NCBI GenBank assembly: GCA_046095485.1
Contig: JBJTJN010000032.1
Coordinates: forward strand, 1-23,147
Length of the DNA: 23,147 nt
Reading direction: 5' to 3'
From: SYFI01 sp046095485
GTDB lineage: Bacteria > Actinomycetota > Thermoleophilia > Miltoncostaeales > Miltoncostaeaceae
In this document: piece by piece, positions 1 to 6,999 of the stretch
How the letters are laid out: each line of letters begins with the position of its first letter
Numbering within the stretch: position 1 is the first letter of the stretch
Translations under genes and position numbers: made by a program
Notes under the pieces: model-generated
Database searches by the model: none
The model's input: only the letters and a program-made list of their open reading frames with translations
What the model was told of the DNA's origin: nothing

Positions 1-140
1 GGCGCGGGCAGGGGCGTCGGTGCGGGCTCCGGCGTGGTGGGTGTGGTGGGCGTGGTGGGCACCGGATCCTGCGCGATAGCCAGCGGCGCGCCGATCAGCA
101 GCGCGCCCAGGGCGGCAGTCATCAAGATCATCCGTCGCAC
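1..140 (-). CDS. Secreted Pro/Thr-rich protein, N-terminal fragment
   Basis: The reading frame opens at a GTG at 140 and runs off the left edge of the window, so only about 46 residues are visible. They read as a signal peptide: two arginines after the start, a hydrophobic core (ILMTAALGALLIGAPLAIA), and a likely cleavage site after AIA. After it comes a low-complexity stretch of Pro and Thr (PTTPTTPTTPEPAP), typical of an extracytoplasmic linker. The start could also be the ATG at 131, but the GTG keeps the two arginines and sits 7 bases from a TAAGTT hexamer. The gene is divergent from dedA. Function cannot be told from this fragment. Confidence 0.6.
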   Translation of the reverse strand, partial: MRRMILMTAALGALLIGAPLAIAQDPVPTTPTTPTTPEPAPTPLPA

Positions 141-147
141 GGTCGGA

Positions 148-153
148 AACTTA
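148..153 (-). promoter_or_regulatory. Putative -10 hexamer TAAGTT of the left-edge minus gene
   Basis: Read on the minus strand, TAAGTT fits the actinobacterial TANNNT consensus and ends 7 bases before the GTG at 140. Transcription would start at or next to the start codon, giving a leaderless mRNA. No -35 box is evident. The same arrangement recurs at five other genes in the window. Confidence 0.4.
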
Positions 154-214
154 TCCCAGCCGGCGACCACCGATGCACCGGGGGGTGCCGCCGCGCCATG
201 CCATCATCCGTGCA

Positions 215-919
215 ATGGACCTCTCCTTGAGTGGCTTCGCGCTCCCCGCCGCCACGGGGTTCTTCCAGCAGATCGGCGACTGGGCCGCCGAGTACGGCTA
301 CCTGGCCATCTTCCTCGTGGTCGCCGGCGACGGCATCTTCCCCATCCTTCCCGGCGAGACATCCATCGTCGCCGGCGCGGTATTCGCCGCCGAGGGTGAT
401 CTCACGCTATGGGGCGTGGTCGTGGTGGGCGCGGTGGGCGCGGTGGTGGGCGACTCCATCGCCTACTGGGTGGGGCGCGGCGGCGCGCCGTGGATACGCC
501 GCGCCGTCACGCGCATGGCGGGCGAGCACCGCACGCACTCTGCTGAGCGCATGGTGAAGCGGCACGGACCCGCCCTGGTGTTCACGGGGCGCTTCCTCCC
601 GGGCATCCGCATCGGCATCAACATGGCCTGCGGTGCCGGGCAGATGTCATATCGCCGATTCCTGCTGTTCGACATCGCAGGGGCCATCTGTTGGTCGCTG
701 CAGGCGGCGCTCATCGGGTACTTCGCGGGCAAGGCATTCGCCAACCAGATCTGGGTTGCGCTGGTGGTGGCCCTGGGCGTGGCGGCCCTGGTGGCGCTGT
801 TCGTGATCATCCGCGAGCGGCGCATGGTTGCCCGGGAGGACGCCCTCGAGGCCGCGGAGGATCGCGCCGCCGTCCTCTCCCCCGACCCCGCCAAGGCCAC
901 GTCGAAGGAGAACGCATGA
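215..919 (+). CDS. DedA/VTT-family membrane protein
   Basis: A 234-residue integral membrane protein of the DedA (SNARE-associated/VTT) family, whose members are thought to move lipid carriers such as undecaprenyl phosphate or phospholipids across the membrane. Visible family marks are the acidic and proline-rich re-entrant segment GDGIFPILPGE (residues 38-48), the glycine-rich hydrophobic stretch at 51-80, and the second signature FTGRFLPGIRIG (123-134) with its conserved arginines. Further membrane segments lie at about 148-170 and 178-200, and the tail after 200 is charged and cytoplasmic. I chose the ATG at 215 because it precedes the hydrophobic N-terminal helix. An in-frame start at 173 would add 14 non-conserved residues. 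The stop overlaps the next gene by four bases (ATGA). Substrate is unknown. Confidence 0.9.
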   Translation: MDLSLSGFALPAATGFFQQIGDWAAEYGYLAIFLVVAGDGIFPILPGETSIVAGAVFAAEGDLTLWGVVVVGAVGAVVGDSIAYWVGRGGAPWIRRAVTRMAGEHRTHSAERMVKRHGPALVFTGRFLPGIRIGINMACGAGQMSYRRFLLFDIAGAICWSLQAALIGYFAGKAFANQIWVALVVALGVAALVALFVIIRERRMVAREDALEAAEDRAAVLSPDPAKATSKENA

Positions 920-1698
920 CCCGCCGTCAGGTCGTTCGCCGGGCCGCCCGCGCCCTCGCCGCCGGCTCGGCGCTCACCACCTGCGCCCTCGTCGCGGCAC
1001 CAGCGCTGGCCGACGGCGGGCGCACCGCATGGCCCGGCTCGGCACTGCTGGCGGGCGCGTGGAGCGGCACCGCGAGCAGCACGAGCAACGCCGCGTTCAC
1101 CTTCCCCCTGAAGACCACCATGACCGTGGCCGCGACGGGCCGCCCCACGGGCACGGTCGACCTCGGTGCCCCGGTGAACTGCGCCGGCACGTGGACCCCG
1201 GTGTCCACCACGGGGCGCGTGACCACCTTCACGGAGGGCATCACCAGCAAGGTGCCCGGCGGCGACTGCATCAAGGACGGCACGGTGCGCCTGTCCCCGG
1301 CCAGCGGCGGCCGCCTGCGCTACGTGTGGACCAAGGGCGATGACGGCAGCGTGGCCTACCTCGATCCGGTGGGCGTGTCGGGGGCGTGGACGGGGACCCT
1401 CACGGAGGCCGGGCTCGGAACGGTGCCCATGCGCATTCGTGTGGTGGGCGTGAGCGCCGGGCAGCTGCACGGGATGTCGTACTACGACGCGCCGCTCTCG
1501 TGCAGCGGACGCCTCGAGCCACAGGGCACCGGATCGCAGCGGCGCGCCGTGCTGCGCGAGGTGATCACCCGCAGCGCGAGCAGCGTGTGCCTGGGGATCG
1601 GCACGATGACGGTCGCCATGCGGTCCGACGGGCGCCTCTCGTATCGTTGGGAGGGCGGGGGCGTGGTATCGACCGCGACGCTGAGGAGGGCCGGGTAG
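916..1698 (+). CDS. Secreted protein with two tandem two-cysteine domains
   Basis: I do not recognise this 260-residue protein as a named family. The N-terminus is a signal peptide of about 32 residues ending APALA-D. It begins TRRQVVR, close to the twin-arginine consensus, so Tat export is possible, though Sec is not excluded. The mature part is an internal duplication, residues about 48-150 and 157-257. Both copies share GAW(S/T)GT, a C(A/S)G motif, an E-x-I-T segment, C(I/L)xxGT(V/M), and a final Y-x-W. Cysteines fall at 89 and 118 in copy 1 and 196 and 225 in copy 2, exactly 29 apart in both, so each copy probably carries one disulfide. The composition (Thr, Gly, Val, Ser) suggests an all-beta fold. 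The gene overlaps dedA by four bases and is followed three bases later by a thioredoxin-fold gene. Confidence 0.75.
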   Translation: MTRRQVVRRAARALAAGSALTTCALVAAPALADGGRTAWPGSALLAGAWSGTASSTSNAAFTFPLKTTMTVAATGRPTGTVDLGAPVNCAGTWTPVSTTGRVTTFTEGITSKVPGGDCIKDGTVRLSPASGGRLRYVWTKGDDGSVAYLDPVGVSGAWTGTLTEAGLGTVPMRIRVVGVSAGQLHGMSYYDAPLSCSGRLEPQGTGSQRRAVLREVITRSASSVCLGIGTMTVAMRSDGRLSYRWEGGGVVSTATLRRAG

Positions 1699-1700
1699 GC

Positions 1701-2162
1701 ATGGGCACGCGCATTGACATCGACGGCCGATCGCTGGCCGGGCGCATGGACGAGATCGCGGCGGCTGATGAGGCCGTGCTGGTGATCGGCCGCCCCGTGT
1801 GCCCCGCCTGCCAGGTGACCGGCGCCGGGCTCGAGGCCCTGGCAGACGCCCGGCCGCGGCTGTTCATGGCGTTCGTGGAGATGTGGGGGCCCGAGGACTG
1901 GCGCGCCCGCGGCCAGGCCGGCTGGCCCGATGGCGTGAGCGTGAGCCCGTCCGCCGTGCCGGCCACGGTGCTCATGCGCCGCGGCGAGGTGGTGGCCAAG
2001 CGCTTCGGCGCCGTTCCGGCCCACGACCTGGACCGCTGGATGGATGACCACTTCGGCCCCGCCGATGCGCCGGTGCCCGAGGGCATCACCGCGGCCGAGC
2101 AGGAGGTGCTCGACCGCACCGCCGCGCGCCGGGCGCAGCACGACGCCGTGAAGGGGCGCTGA
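1701..2162 (+). CDS. Thioredoxin-fold protein with CPAC motif
   Basis: A 153-residue protein with a thioredoxin-like core. A beta strand (AVLVIG, 25-30) leads into the redox motif CPAC (34-37). A cis-proline loop VPAT lies at 86-89, and the last strand and helix (EVVAKRFGAVPAHDLDRWM) follow in the order expected of thioredoxins. No signal peptide is seen, so it should act in the cytoplasm. The active-site dipeptide is Pro-Ala rather than thioredoxin's Gly-Pro, so the partner and redox potential are unclear. An AGGAGG lies at 1684-1689, 11 bases before the ATG and inside the previous gene. About 35 charged residues follow the fold at the C-terminus. It probably belongs to the dedA run; a link to the disulfides of the upstream secreted protein is only a guess because the compartments differ. 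Confidence 0.75.
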   Translation: MGTRIDIDGRSLAGRMDEIAAADEAVLVIGRPVCPACQVTGAGLEALADARPRLFMAFVEMWGPEDWRARGQAGWPDGVSVSPSAVPATVLMRRGEVVAKRFGAVPAHDLDRWMDDHFGPADAPVPEGITAAEQEVLDRTAARRAQHDAVKGR

Positions 2163-2179
2163 GCGCGCCCACCATATGG

Positions 2180-3667
2180 GTGCTCGGGGATCAGCTCGAT
2201 CCCGCGGGCCCGGCGTTCCGGGGCCACCGCCCGGGCGAGGCCCGGGTGCTGATGATCGAGAGCGACCACGCCATCGGTCGCCTCCCCTACAACCGCGAGC
2301 GGCGCGTGCTGGTGATCGGCGGAATGCGGCGGCTGGCCGACCGGCTGCGCCGCGACGGCTGGGCCGTTGACCTGCGCCGCGCGCCCACGCTGTTCGCGGG
2401 CGTGATGGCACATGCCACGGAGGAGCAACCCGATCGCGTGGTGGTGGCCCACCCCACATCACGCAGCGGCCTGGCGCTGGTGCAACGCCTGCGCGACGCC
2501 CTGCCCGTGCCCGTGGAGATGCGCGAGCCCGTGGGGTTCATCACGCGGCCGGGGGAGCTCGACGAGATACTGGGTAAGCGCGCGCCGCGCATGGACAGCT
2601 TCTACCGCGACATGCGCCGGCGGCTGGACATCCTCGTGGATCCCGACGGCCAGCCGGTGGGCGGCGCGTGGAGCATGGACAAGGAGAACCGCAAGCCCCC
2701 GCCGCGCACGCGCGACCTGGGGGTGCCGGCGCCATGGCTGCCTCCTGCGGATGACCCGCTCGACGCCGCGCTTCGACGCGAGTTCGCCGCGCTGCCCGAG
2801 ACCGGCGAGGGCGGCGAGCGCGTGATGGCGGCCGATACGGATGAGGCCGAGGCCGCCCTCGACCGCTTCATCGACGCCCGCCTCGCCGGCTTCGGCCCGT
2901 ACGAGGACGCCATGATGGACGACGACTGGGCCATGGCGCACTCGTTGCTCTCGGGCCCCCTCAACCTGGGCCTGCTCTCGCCCGAGCGCGTGGCCCGGCG
3001 GGTGGCGGACGCCCTGGGCGACGGCGCTCCCATCGCGTCGGTGGAGGGCTTCGTGCGCCAGGTGATCGGCTGGCGCGAGTACGTCTGGGGCTGGTACTGG
3101 AAGCGCACCTGGCGCGACGCCAACGCGCTGGGTGCCGAGGCCCCGGTGCCCGCGGCGCTGTGGGGCGGCACCACGCGCATGCGGTGCGTGCAGGTGGCCA
3201 TGGACGGCATCCACCGGCGCGGGTACTCGCATCACATCCAGCGGCTCATGGTGCTGGGCACCCTGATGCTGCTGCGCGGCACCCGGCCGTGGGATGCCAC
3301 CCGGTGGTTCCAGGCCGCGCACGTGGATGGATCAGCCTGGGTGATGGCCCCCAACGTGATCGGCATGGCGCTGTATGCCGACGGCGGGTCGATGATGACC
3401 AAGCCCTATGCCGCCAGCGGCGCGTACATCAACCGCATGAGCAACCACTGCCGGTCATGCCCGTACAACCCGAAGTCGGCCACCGGGGCCGACGCCTGCC
3501 CGTTCACCACCCTCTACTGGGACTTCCTCGACCGGCACCGGGAGAGGCTCGGGCAGAATCCCCGCATGTCGCTGTCGATGCGCAACCTCGAGAAGCGGCA
3601 GGACATGCCGGCCATCCGCGCCCGCGCGCGCGAGGTGATGGCCGCCCTCGACACGGGAGTGGACTGA
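2180..3667 (+). CDS. Cryptochrome/photolyase-related protein with Fe-S cluster (PhrB/FeS-BCP type)
   Basis: A 495-residue member of the bacterial (6-4) photolyase-related family (FeS-BCP, PhrB-like), flavoproteins that carry a [4Fe-4S] cluster and repair UV photoproducts or sense light. The N-terminus has GDQLDP and VLMIESD of the antenna-binding Rossmann domain. The C-terminal FAD domain has GYSHHIQRLMVLG (348-360) and ACPFTTLYWDFL (439-450). Four cysteines (336, 424, 427, 440) have the spacing 88, 3, 13 that I recall for the cluster ligands of Agrobacterium PhrB (350, 438, 441, 454). The start is uncertain: the GTG at 2180 has no Shine-Dalgarno and cuts the first beta strand. Codons before it read S-A-P-T-I-W, which suits the family, but the only upstream near-start in frame is a CTG at 2159. 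Its stop overlaps the next ATG by one base. Confidence 0.88.
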   Translation: MLGDQLDPAGPAFRGHRPGEARVLMIESDHAIGRLPYNRERRVLVIGGMRRLADRLRRDGWAVDLRRAPTLFAGVMAHATEEQPDRVVVAHPTSRSGLALVQRLRDALPVPVEMREPVGFITRPGELDEILGKRAPRMDSFYRDMRRRLDILVDPDGQPVGGAWSMDKENRKPPPRTRDLGVPAPWLPPADDPLDAALRREFAALPETGEGGERVMAADTDEAEAALDRFIDARLAGFGPYEDAMMDDDWAMAHSLLSGPLNLGLLSPERVARRVADALGDGAPIASVEGFVRQVIGWREYVWGWYWKRTWRDANALGAEAPVPAALWGGTTRMRCVQVAMDGIHRRGYSHHIQRLMVLGTLMLLRGTRPWDATRWFQAAHVDGSAWVMAPNVIGMALYADGGSMMTKPYAASGAYINRMSNHCRSCPYNPKSATGADACPFTTLYWDFLDRHRERLGQNPRMSLSMRNLEKRQDMPAIRARAREVMAALDTGVD

Positions 3668-4392
3668 TGGCCGACCAGCCCAAGCGCCGCGGGCGCATCA
3701 CCACGCGGGGCCCAGGCGCCGAGCGCGTGCGCGACGCCGACCTGGCGCTGCTGCAGGGTCCCGAGCCCGACTTCGTATCCACCGACCCGTGGCGCGCGCT
3801 GCGCATACTCGGCGAGTTCGTGGAGGGCTTCGACCTGCTGGCGCGCGTGGGCCCGGCGGTGTGCGTGTTCGGATCGGCCCGCACGCCACCCGACGACCCC
3901 GACTACGCCGCGGCCGTGGAGATCGGGCGCCTGCTGGCGCACGAGGGGCGGGCGGTCATCACCGGCGGCGGACCCGGGCTCATGGAGGCCGCCAACAAGG
4001 GCGCGGCCGAGGGCGGCGGGCTGTCGGTGGGCCTCAACATCGAGCTCCCCCACGAGCAGTACCGCAATCCCTACGTGAACCTGGGCGTGGACTTCCGGTA
4101 CTTCTTCGTGCGCAAGACGATGTTCATCAAGTACTCCGAGGCCTTCGTGGTGATGCCCGGTGGCTTCGGCACCCTCGATGAGCTCTTCGAGGCCCTGGTG
4201 CTCATCCAGACCGGCAAGGTGCGCGACTTCCCGCTGGTGCTCTACCGCAGCGCCCACTGGCGGGGGCTCATCGACTGGATGCGCGAGACCACCCTGGGCG
4301 AGGGCTGGGTGGACGAGGCCGACCTCGACAGGATCCTGCTTGCCGACACCCCCGAGGAGGTCGTGCGCCTGGCCACCGGGGGCGCGGCCTAG
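3667..4392 (+). CDS. LOG-family protein (TIGR00730 Rossmann fold)
   Basis: A 241-residue protein of the LOG/YgdH type. Members hydrolyse nucleoside monophosphates to free the base, including cytokinin monophosphates, and were once misnamed lysine decarboxylases. The two signatures are present: GGGPGLMEAANKGA (100-113) and PGGFGTLDE (164-172), which together form the phosphoribosyl-binding and catalytic site. The strand VCVFGSAR (65-72) starts the Rossmann core. About 40 residues of charged N-terminal extension precede the conserved part. The ATG shares its A with the last base of the photolyase TGA, so translation is probably coupled. It is the last gene of the run and converges on the metallophosphatase gene. 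Physiological substrate unknown. Confidence 0.88.
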   Translation: MADQPKRRGRITTRGPGAERVRDADLALLQGPEPDFVSTDPWRALRILGEFVEGFDLLARVGPAVCVFGSARTPPDDPDYAAAVEIGRLLAHEGRAVITGGGPGLMEAANKGAAEGGGLSVGLNIELPHEQYRNPYVNLGVDFRYFFVRKTMFIKYSEAFVVMPGGFGTLDELFEALVLIQTGKVRDFPLVLYRSAHWRGLIDWMRETTLGEGWVDEADLDRILLADTPEEVVRLATGGAA

Positions 4393-4396
4393 GGGT

Positions 4397-4421
4397 CGGG
4401 CCCGAGTGGGTGCCGGGCCCG
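4397..4421. terminator. GC stem-loop between convergent genes
   Basis: An 8-bp perfect stem CGGGCCCG (4397-4404 and 4414-4421) with a 9-base loop lies in the 40-base gap between the LOG gene and the convergent metallophosphatase gene. There is no T-run, so it would be a non-canonical terminator usable from either side. Confidence 0.4.
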
Positions 4422-4432
4422 GGGGCCCTGCC

Positions 4433-5431
4433 CTACCGCGGCGCTGGGGTACGCACCGGCACGCTCACCGACTCCAGCGTCGATCCGTCACGGCGCACCG
4501 CGCGCACGTTGATGGAGGCGGGCGACGCGTCCACCTCGAGGAAGTGGTACTCGGGCGTGCACTTCTTGAGGCCCGCCGGCAGGCGCACGCAGGGGTACAC
4601 CTGCGCCCCGCCGCCCCCCGACACGATGTAGGTGACGCCGCCGGTCACGATGCGCTCGTACGAGTGGTTGTGCCCGCTCAGCACCAGCGACACGCCGTGC
4701 CTCTTGAAGAGCGGCACCATCAGCCGCTGCTGGGTGGTGCTGGGCTCGTGCAGCCCCGCGGTGTAGGGCGGCTGGTGGATGGTGACGATGCGCACGGGCT
4801 CCTTCGCGCGCTCGAGGGTACGGCGCAGGAACGCCACCTGGGCCGACGACGACGGCTGGTTGCCGTCGAGCACGATCACCCGCACCGGCCCCTGCGTGAA
4901 CGAGTACCAGCGCTTGGGGCTTCCCAGCCGGGTGGCCGTGGAGTTGCCGCCGAGGTCGTGGTTGCCCCAGGTGGCCCGCCAGGGAAGGCCTGTCGCCAGC
5001 AGGCAGGCCTCAGGACGGTCGAAGCTCGCGCGGGTGGCGGTGCCGTCCGGCGAGTAGAAGTTGTCGCCCGTGGTGAGGATGAACGACGCCGGGGTGGCGG
5101 CGTGACTTGCGCACATGCCCTTGGTGACGGCCGCCTGCGCGCTGCTGCCAGTGCCCCAGTCGCCCTTCACGAGGAACCTCACCGAGCCCGTGGGTGACGC
5201 GGCCGGGGTGGCGGCCGCGCCTGCCGGGGATGCCGCCGTGCCGCCGGGTGCTTGCGACGATGCCAGGGCGGTGCCGCCGAGGGCCAGGGCGCCGGTGCTG
5301 AGGCCGACGATGCCCAGGGTCGCAAAGGTGACCAGGCTGGCGATGCCGGAGGTGGTCGTGCCGCCAGTGGTGGTGCCGGCGGTCGCGTCCCTGCGCGAGC
5401 GGGGCTGACGGGGTGCGTACGGGCGATTCAT
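4433..5431 (-). CDS. Membrane-anchored calcineurin-like metallophosphatase
   Basis: A 332-residue metallophosphoesterase resembling purple acid phosphatases. All metal-binding blocks are present in order: GDWG (90-93), GDN (122-124), GNHD (156-159), His219 in IHQPP, and GHNH (253-256). A basic N-terminus (residues 4-14) and a Thr/Gly run lead into one hydrophobic helix (30-57), and an Ala/Pro/Thr linker (58-82) joins it to the catalytic domain. The enzyme should therefore be exported and probably tethered to the outside of the membrane. Cys281 and Cys291 could form a disulfide. The ATG at 5431 is used here; an ATG at 5440 (three residues longer) is equally possible because neither has a clear Shine-Dalgarno. 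It is divergent from rpsF and convergent with the LOG gene. Substrate is probably a phosphomonoester released outside the cell, by family resemblance only. Confidence 0.85.
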   Translation of the reverse strand: MNRPYAPRQPRSRRDATAGTTTGGTTTSGIASLVTFATLGIVGLSTGALALGGTALASSQAPGGTAASPAGAAATPAASPTGSVRFLVKGDWGTGSSAQAAVTKGMCASHAATPASFILTTGDNFYSPDGTATRASFDRPEACLLATGLPWRATWGNHDLGGNSTATRLGSPKRWYSFTQGPVRVIVLDGNQPSSSAQVAFLRRTLERAKEPVRIVTIHQPPYTAGLHEPSTTQQRLMVPLFKRHGVSLVLSGHNHSYERIVTGGVTYIVSGGGGAQVYPCVRLPAGLKKCTPEYHFLEVDASPASINVRAVRRDGSTLESVSVPVRTPAPR

Positions 5432-5493
5432 GGGTGCCATGCTTGCACCGCGTGCGGCGTCACCGGCCCGCGCGGGGTCTGGCACGAACGTCG

Positions 5494-5521
5494 GTGACCG
5501 GGCACAGGGCGCTGTTATAGT
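5494..5521 (+). promoter_or_regulatory. Putative rpsF-ssb-rplI-dnaB promoter
   Basis: TATAGT at 5516-5521 is the best -10 hexamer in the intergenic region. GTGACC at 5494-5499, 16 bases upstream, resembles a -35 TTGACA. Transcription would begin near 5528 and leave a leader of roughly 95 bases before rpsF. The same bases read TATAAC on the minus strand and could also serve the divergent phosphatase gene. Confidence 0.5.
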
Positions 5522-5607
5522 CTCCCGCCTGCCGCGACCGGGTGGGGCGCACTGCGCTCCCTCGGCCATCGCATGCGGCCGACCAGACGAGCATCGCAAG
5601 ACCAACA

Positions 5608-5619
5608 CCGGAGGACCGG
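5608..5619 (+). promoter_or_regulatory. rpsF Shine-Dalgarno inside a small hairpin; decides an ATC start
   Basis: GGAGG at 5610-5614 is the only good ribosome binding site before rpsF. It lies in CCGGAGGACCGG, which can fold into a 4-bp CCGG/CCGG stem with an AGGA loop. Seven bases after GGAGG comes ATC at 5622, in frame with the conserved S6 N-terminus. The first in-frame ATG (5640) is 25 bases away and within the first beta strand. Confidence 0.5.
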
Positions 5620-5621
5620 CG

Positions 5622-6038
5622 ATCACCGCGTATCAGATCATGATCATCCTCAACCCTGAGGCTGACGGGGAGCAGCAGGCCGAGGTCATCTCGCGCGTGC
5701 GCTCGCTCATTGAGGATGGCGGCGGCACGGTCGACGACGTCGCCGAGTGGGGACGCCGCAAGATCGCCTACCCGGTGCGCAAGCAGGCCGACGGCGTGTA
5801 CGTGGTGGTCACCTGCCAGACCTCGCCCGAGGTGCTCGACGAGATCAGCCGCGTGCTCGCCATCACGAAGGACGTCGTGCTGCGCGCCATGCCGTTCCGC
5901 CTCACCGAGGCCGAACTGGCGACGGTGCAGGCCAACGGCGTGCCGGAGCCCATCGACGAGCGTCCGGAGCGCGAGGAGCGCCCGCGCAGCGGTCGTCGCG
6001 GGGGCCCGGGTGGCGGCGGCCGCCGGCGCGACCGCTAG
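5622..6038 (+). CDS. rpsF: Small ribosomal subunit protein bS6
   Basis: Ribosomal protein S6, which pairs with S18 on the platform of the 30S subunit. The core matches the family: TAYQIMIILNPEAD at the N-terminus, then GGTVDDVAEWGRRKIAYPVRKQADGVYV (35-60) and the end of the fold at RAMPFRLTEAE (88-98). Residues 112-138 form a tail rich in Arg, Glu and Gly (RPEREERPRSGRRGG and onward) beyond the usual end of S6. The start is placed at ATC (5622) because it is correctly spaced from GGAGG and gives the usual short sequence before Y-x-I. No ATG, GTG or TTG fits, and the ATG at 5640 would delete half of strand 1. The gene is first in an rpsF-ssb-rplI-dnaB operon. A single-base error at the start codon cannot be excluded. 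Confidence 0.9.
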   Translation: MTAYQIMIILNPEADGEQQAEVISRVRSLIEDGGGTVDDVAEWGRRKIAYPVRKQADGVYVVVTCQTSPEVLDEISRVLAITKDVVLRAMPFRLTEAELATVQANGVPEPIDERPEREERPRSGRRGGPGGGGRRRDR

Positions 6039-6065
6039 TCGCGCAACCCCTTCCGAGGAGCTCAA

Positions 6066-6533
6066 GTGCCCGCCGATCTCAACCGCGTGACCCTCATCGG
6101 TCGCCTCACCCGTGACCCCGAGCTGCGCCACCTGCGCTCGGGTGACGCCGTGGCGTCGCTGCGCATCGCCGTCAACGGCCGTGCCCGCGACGAGGGCGGC
6201 CAGTGGGTGGACAAGCCCAACTTCTTCGACGTCAGCGTGTTCGGCCGCCAGGCCGAGACCGTGGCCAACTACATGGCCAAGGGCCGCCGCATCGGCATCG
6301 ACGGCCGCCTGCAGTGGCGCGAGTGGGAGGCGCAAGACGGCGCCAAGCGCCAGAGCGTCGACGTGGTGGCCAACGACGTCTTCTTCCTCGACAGCCGCGA
6401 TGGCGGCGAGGGTGGTGGTGGCTGGCAGGCGCAGGCCGCGCCCGTGAGCCCCGGCGGCGACCTGCCCGTGGACACCAGCGACCTTTCATCACCGGCCCCG
6501 GATCCCGCCGGGGACGACGACATCCCGTTCTAG
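6066..6533 (+). CDS. ssb: Single-stranded DNA-binding protein
   Basis: A 155-residue SSB. The OB fold is clear from LNRVTLIGRLTRDPELR (5-21) through NFFDVSVFGRQAETVANYMAKG and DGRLQWREWEA to VVANDVFFLD. A Gly/Pro/Ser linker follows, and the last residues DDDIPF are the acidic tip that binds partner proteins of replication and repair. Translation starts at GTG 6066, five bases after GAGGAG (6055-6060). It lies 27 bases after rpsF and 10 before rplI. In most bacteria rpsR follows ssb here; it does not in this genome. Confidence 0.95.
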   Translation: MPADLNRVTLIGRLTRDPELRHLRSGDAVASLRIAVNGRARDEGGQWVDKPNFFDVSVFGRQAETVANYMAKGRRIGIDGRLQWREWEAQDGAKRQSVDVVANDVFFLDSRDGGEGGGGWQAQAAPVSPGGDLPVDTSDLSSPAPDPAGDDDIPF

Positions 6534-6543
6534 GAACCGACTG

Positions 6544-6999
6544 ATGCAGGCGATCCTCATCGAAGACGTCAAGGGGCTCGGTCACGCCGGGTCCGTGGTC
6601 AACGTGGCGCGCGGCTACATGCGCAACTACCTCGAGCCCCGTGGGCTGGCCGAGGCGGCCACCCCGGCACGCATCGCCGAGGTGCAGCGCACCCACGAGC
6701 AGCGCGCGGCCGCCCGCGAGAAGAAGCTGGCGGAGGACCGCGAGCTGGTCGACCTGCTCGGCCGCACGATCCTCACCCTCAAGGCCAAGGCCGGGGGCGA
6801 CGGGCGCCTGTTCGGGTCCATCACGTCCGGTGATGTCTCCGACGCCATCTTCGAGGCGCGCGAGGTGCGCATCGACCGGCGCCACATCACGGTCGACCCG
6901 CCCATCCGCACCACGGGCACCTATGAGGTGCCGGTCGACCTCGGCGAGGCCGGCGTGGCGGAGGTCAAGACGATCGTCTCCCCGCTGCTCGACGAATGA
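6544..6999 (+). CDS. rplI: Large ribosomal subunit protein bL9
   Basis: A 151-residue L9, of normal length. The N-terminal domain carries the signature MQAILIEDVKGLGHAGS followed by VARGYMRNYLEPRGLA (22-37). A charged central helix (41-75) joins it to the C-terminal RNA-binding domain, with GRLFGSITSGDVSDAI (95-110) and VDLGEAGVAEVK near the end. L9 binds 23S rRNA near the L1 stalk. The gene starts 10 bases after ssb, and its TGA overlaps the dnaB ATG by four bases, an arrangement that couples L9 and DnaB translation. Confidence 0.95.
   Translation: MQAILIEDVKGLGHAGSVVNVARGYMRNYLEPRGLAEAATPARIAEVQRTHEQRAAAREKKLAEDRELVDLLGRTILTLKAKAGGDGRLFGSITSGDVSDAIFEAREVRIDRRHITVDPPIRTTGTYEVPVDLGEAGVAEVKTIVSPLLDE

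Noticed and set aside
37..60. Repeated GTGGTGGGC-like units at the left edge, with similar ones near 417-457
   Set aside because: The first set encodes the Pro/Thr linker on the minus strand, the second a Val/Gly-rich membrane helix of DedA; these are codon-level repeats, not a shared element.
5430..5621. A 64-residue N-terminal extension of rpsF
   Set aside because: It overlaps the divergent phosphatase start and the promoter region and has no similarity to S6.
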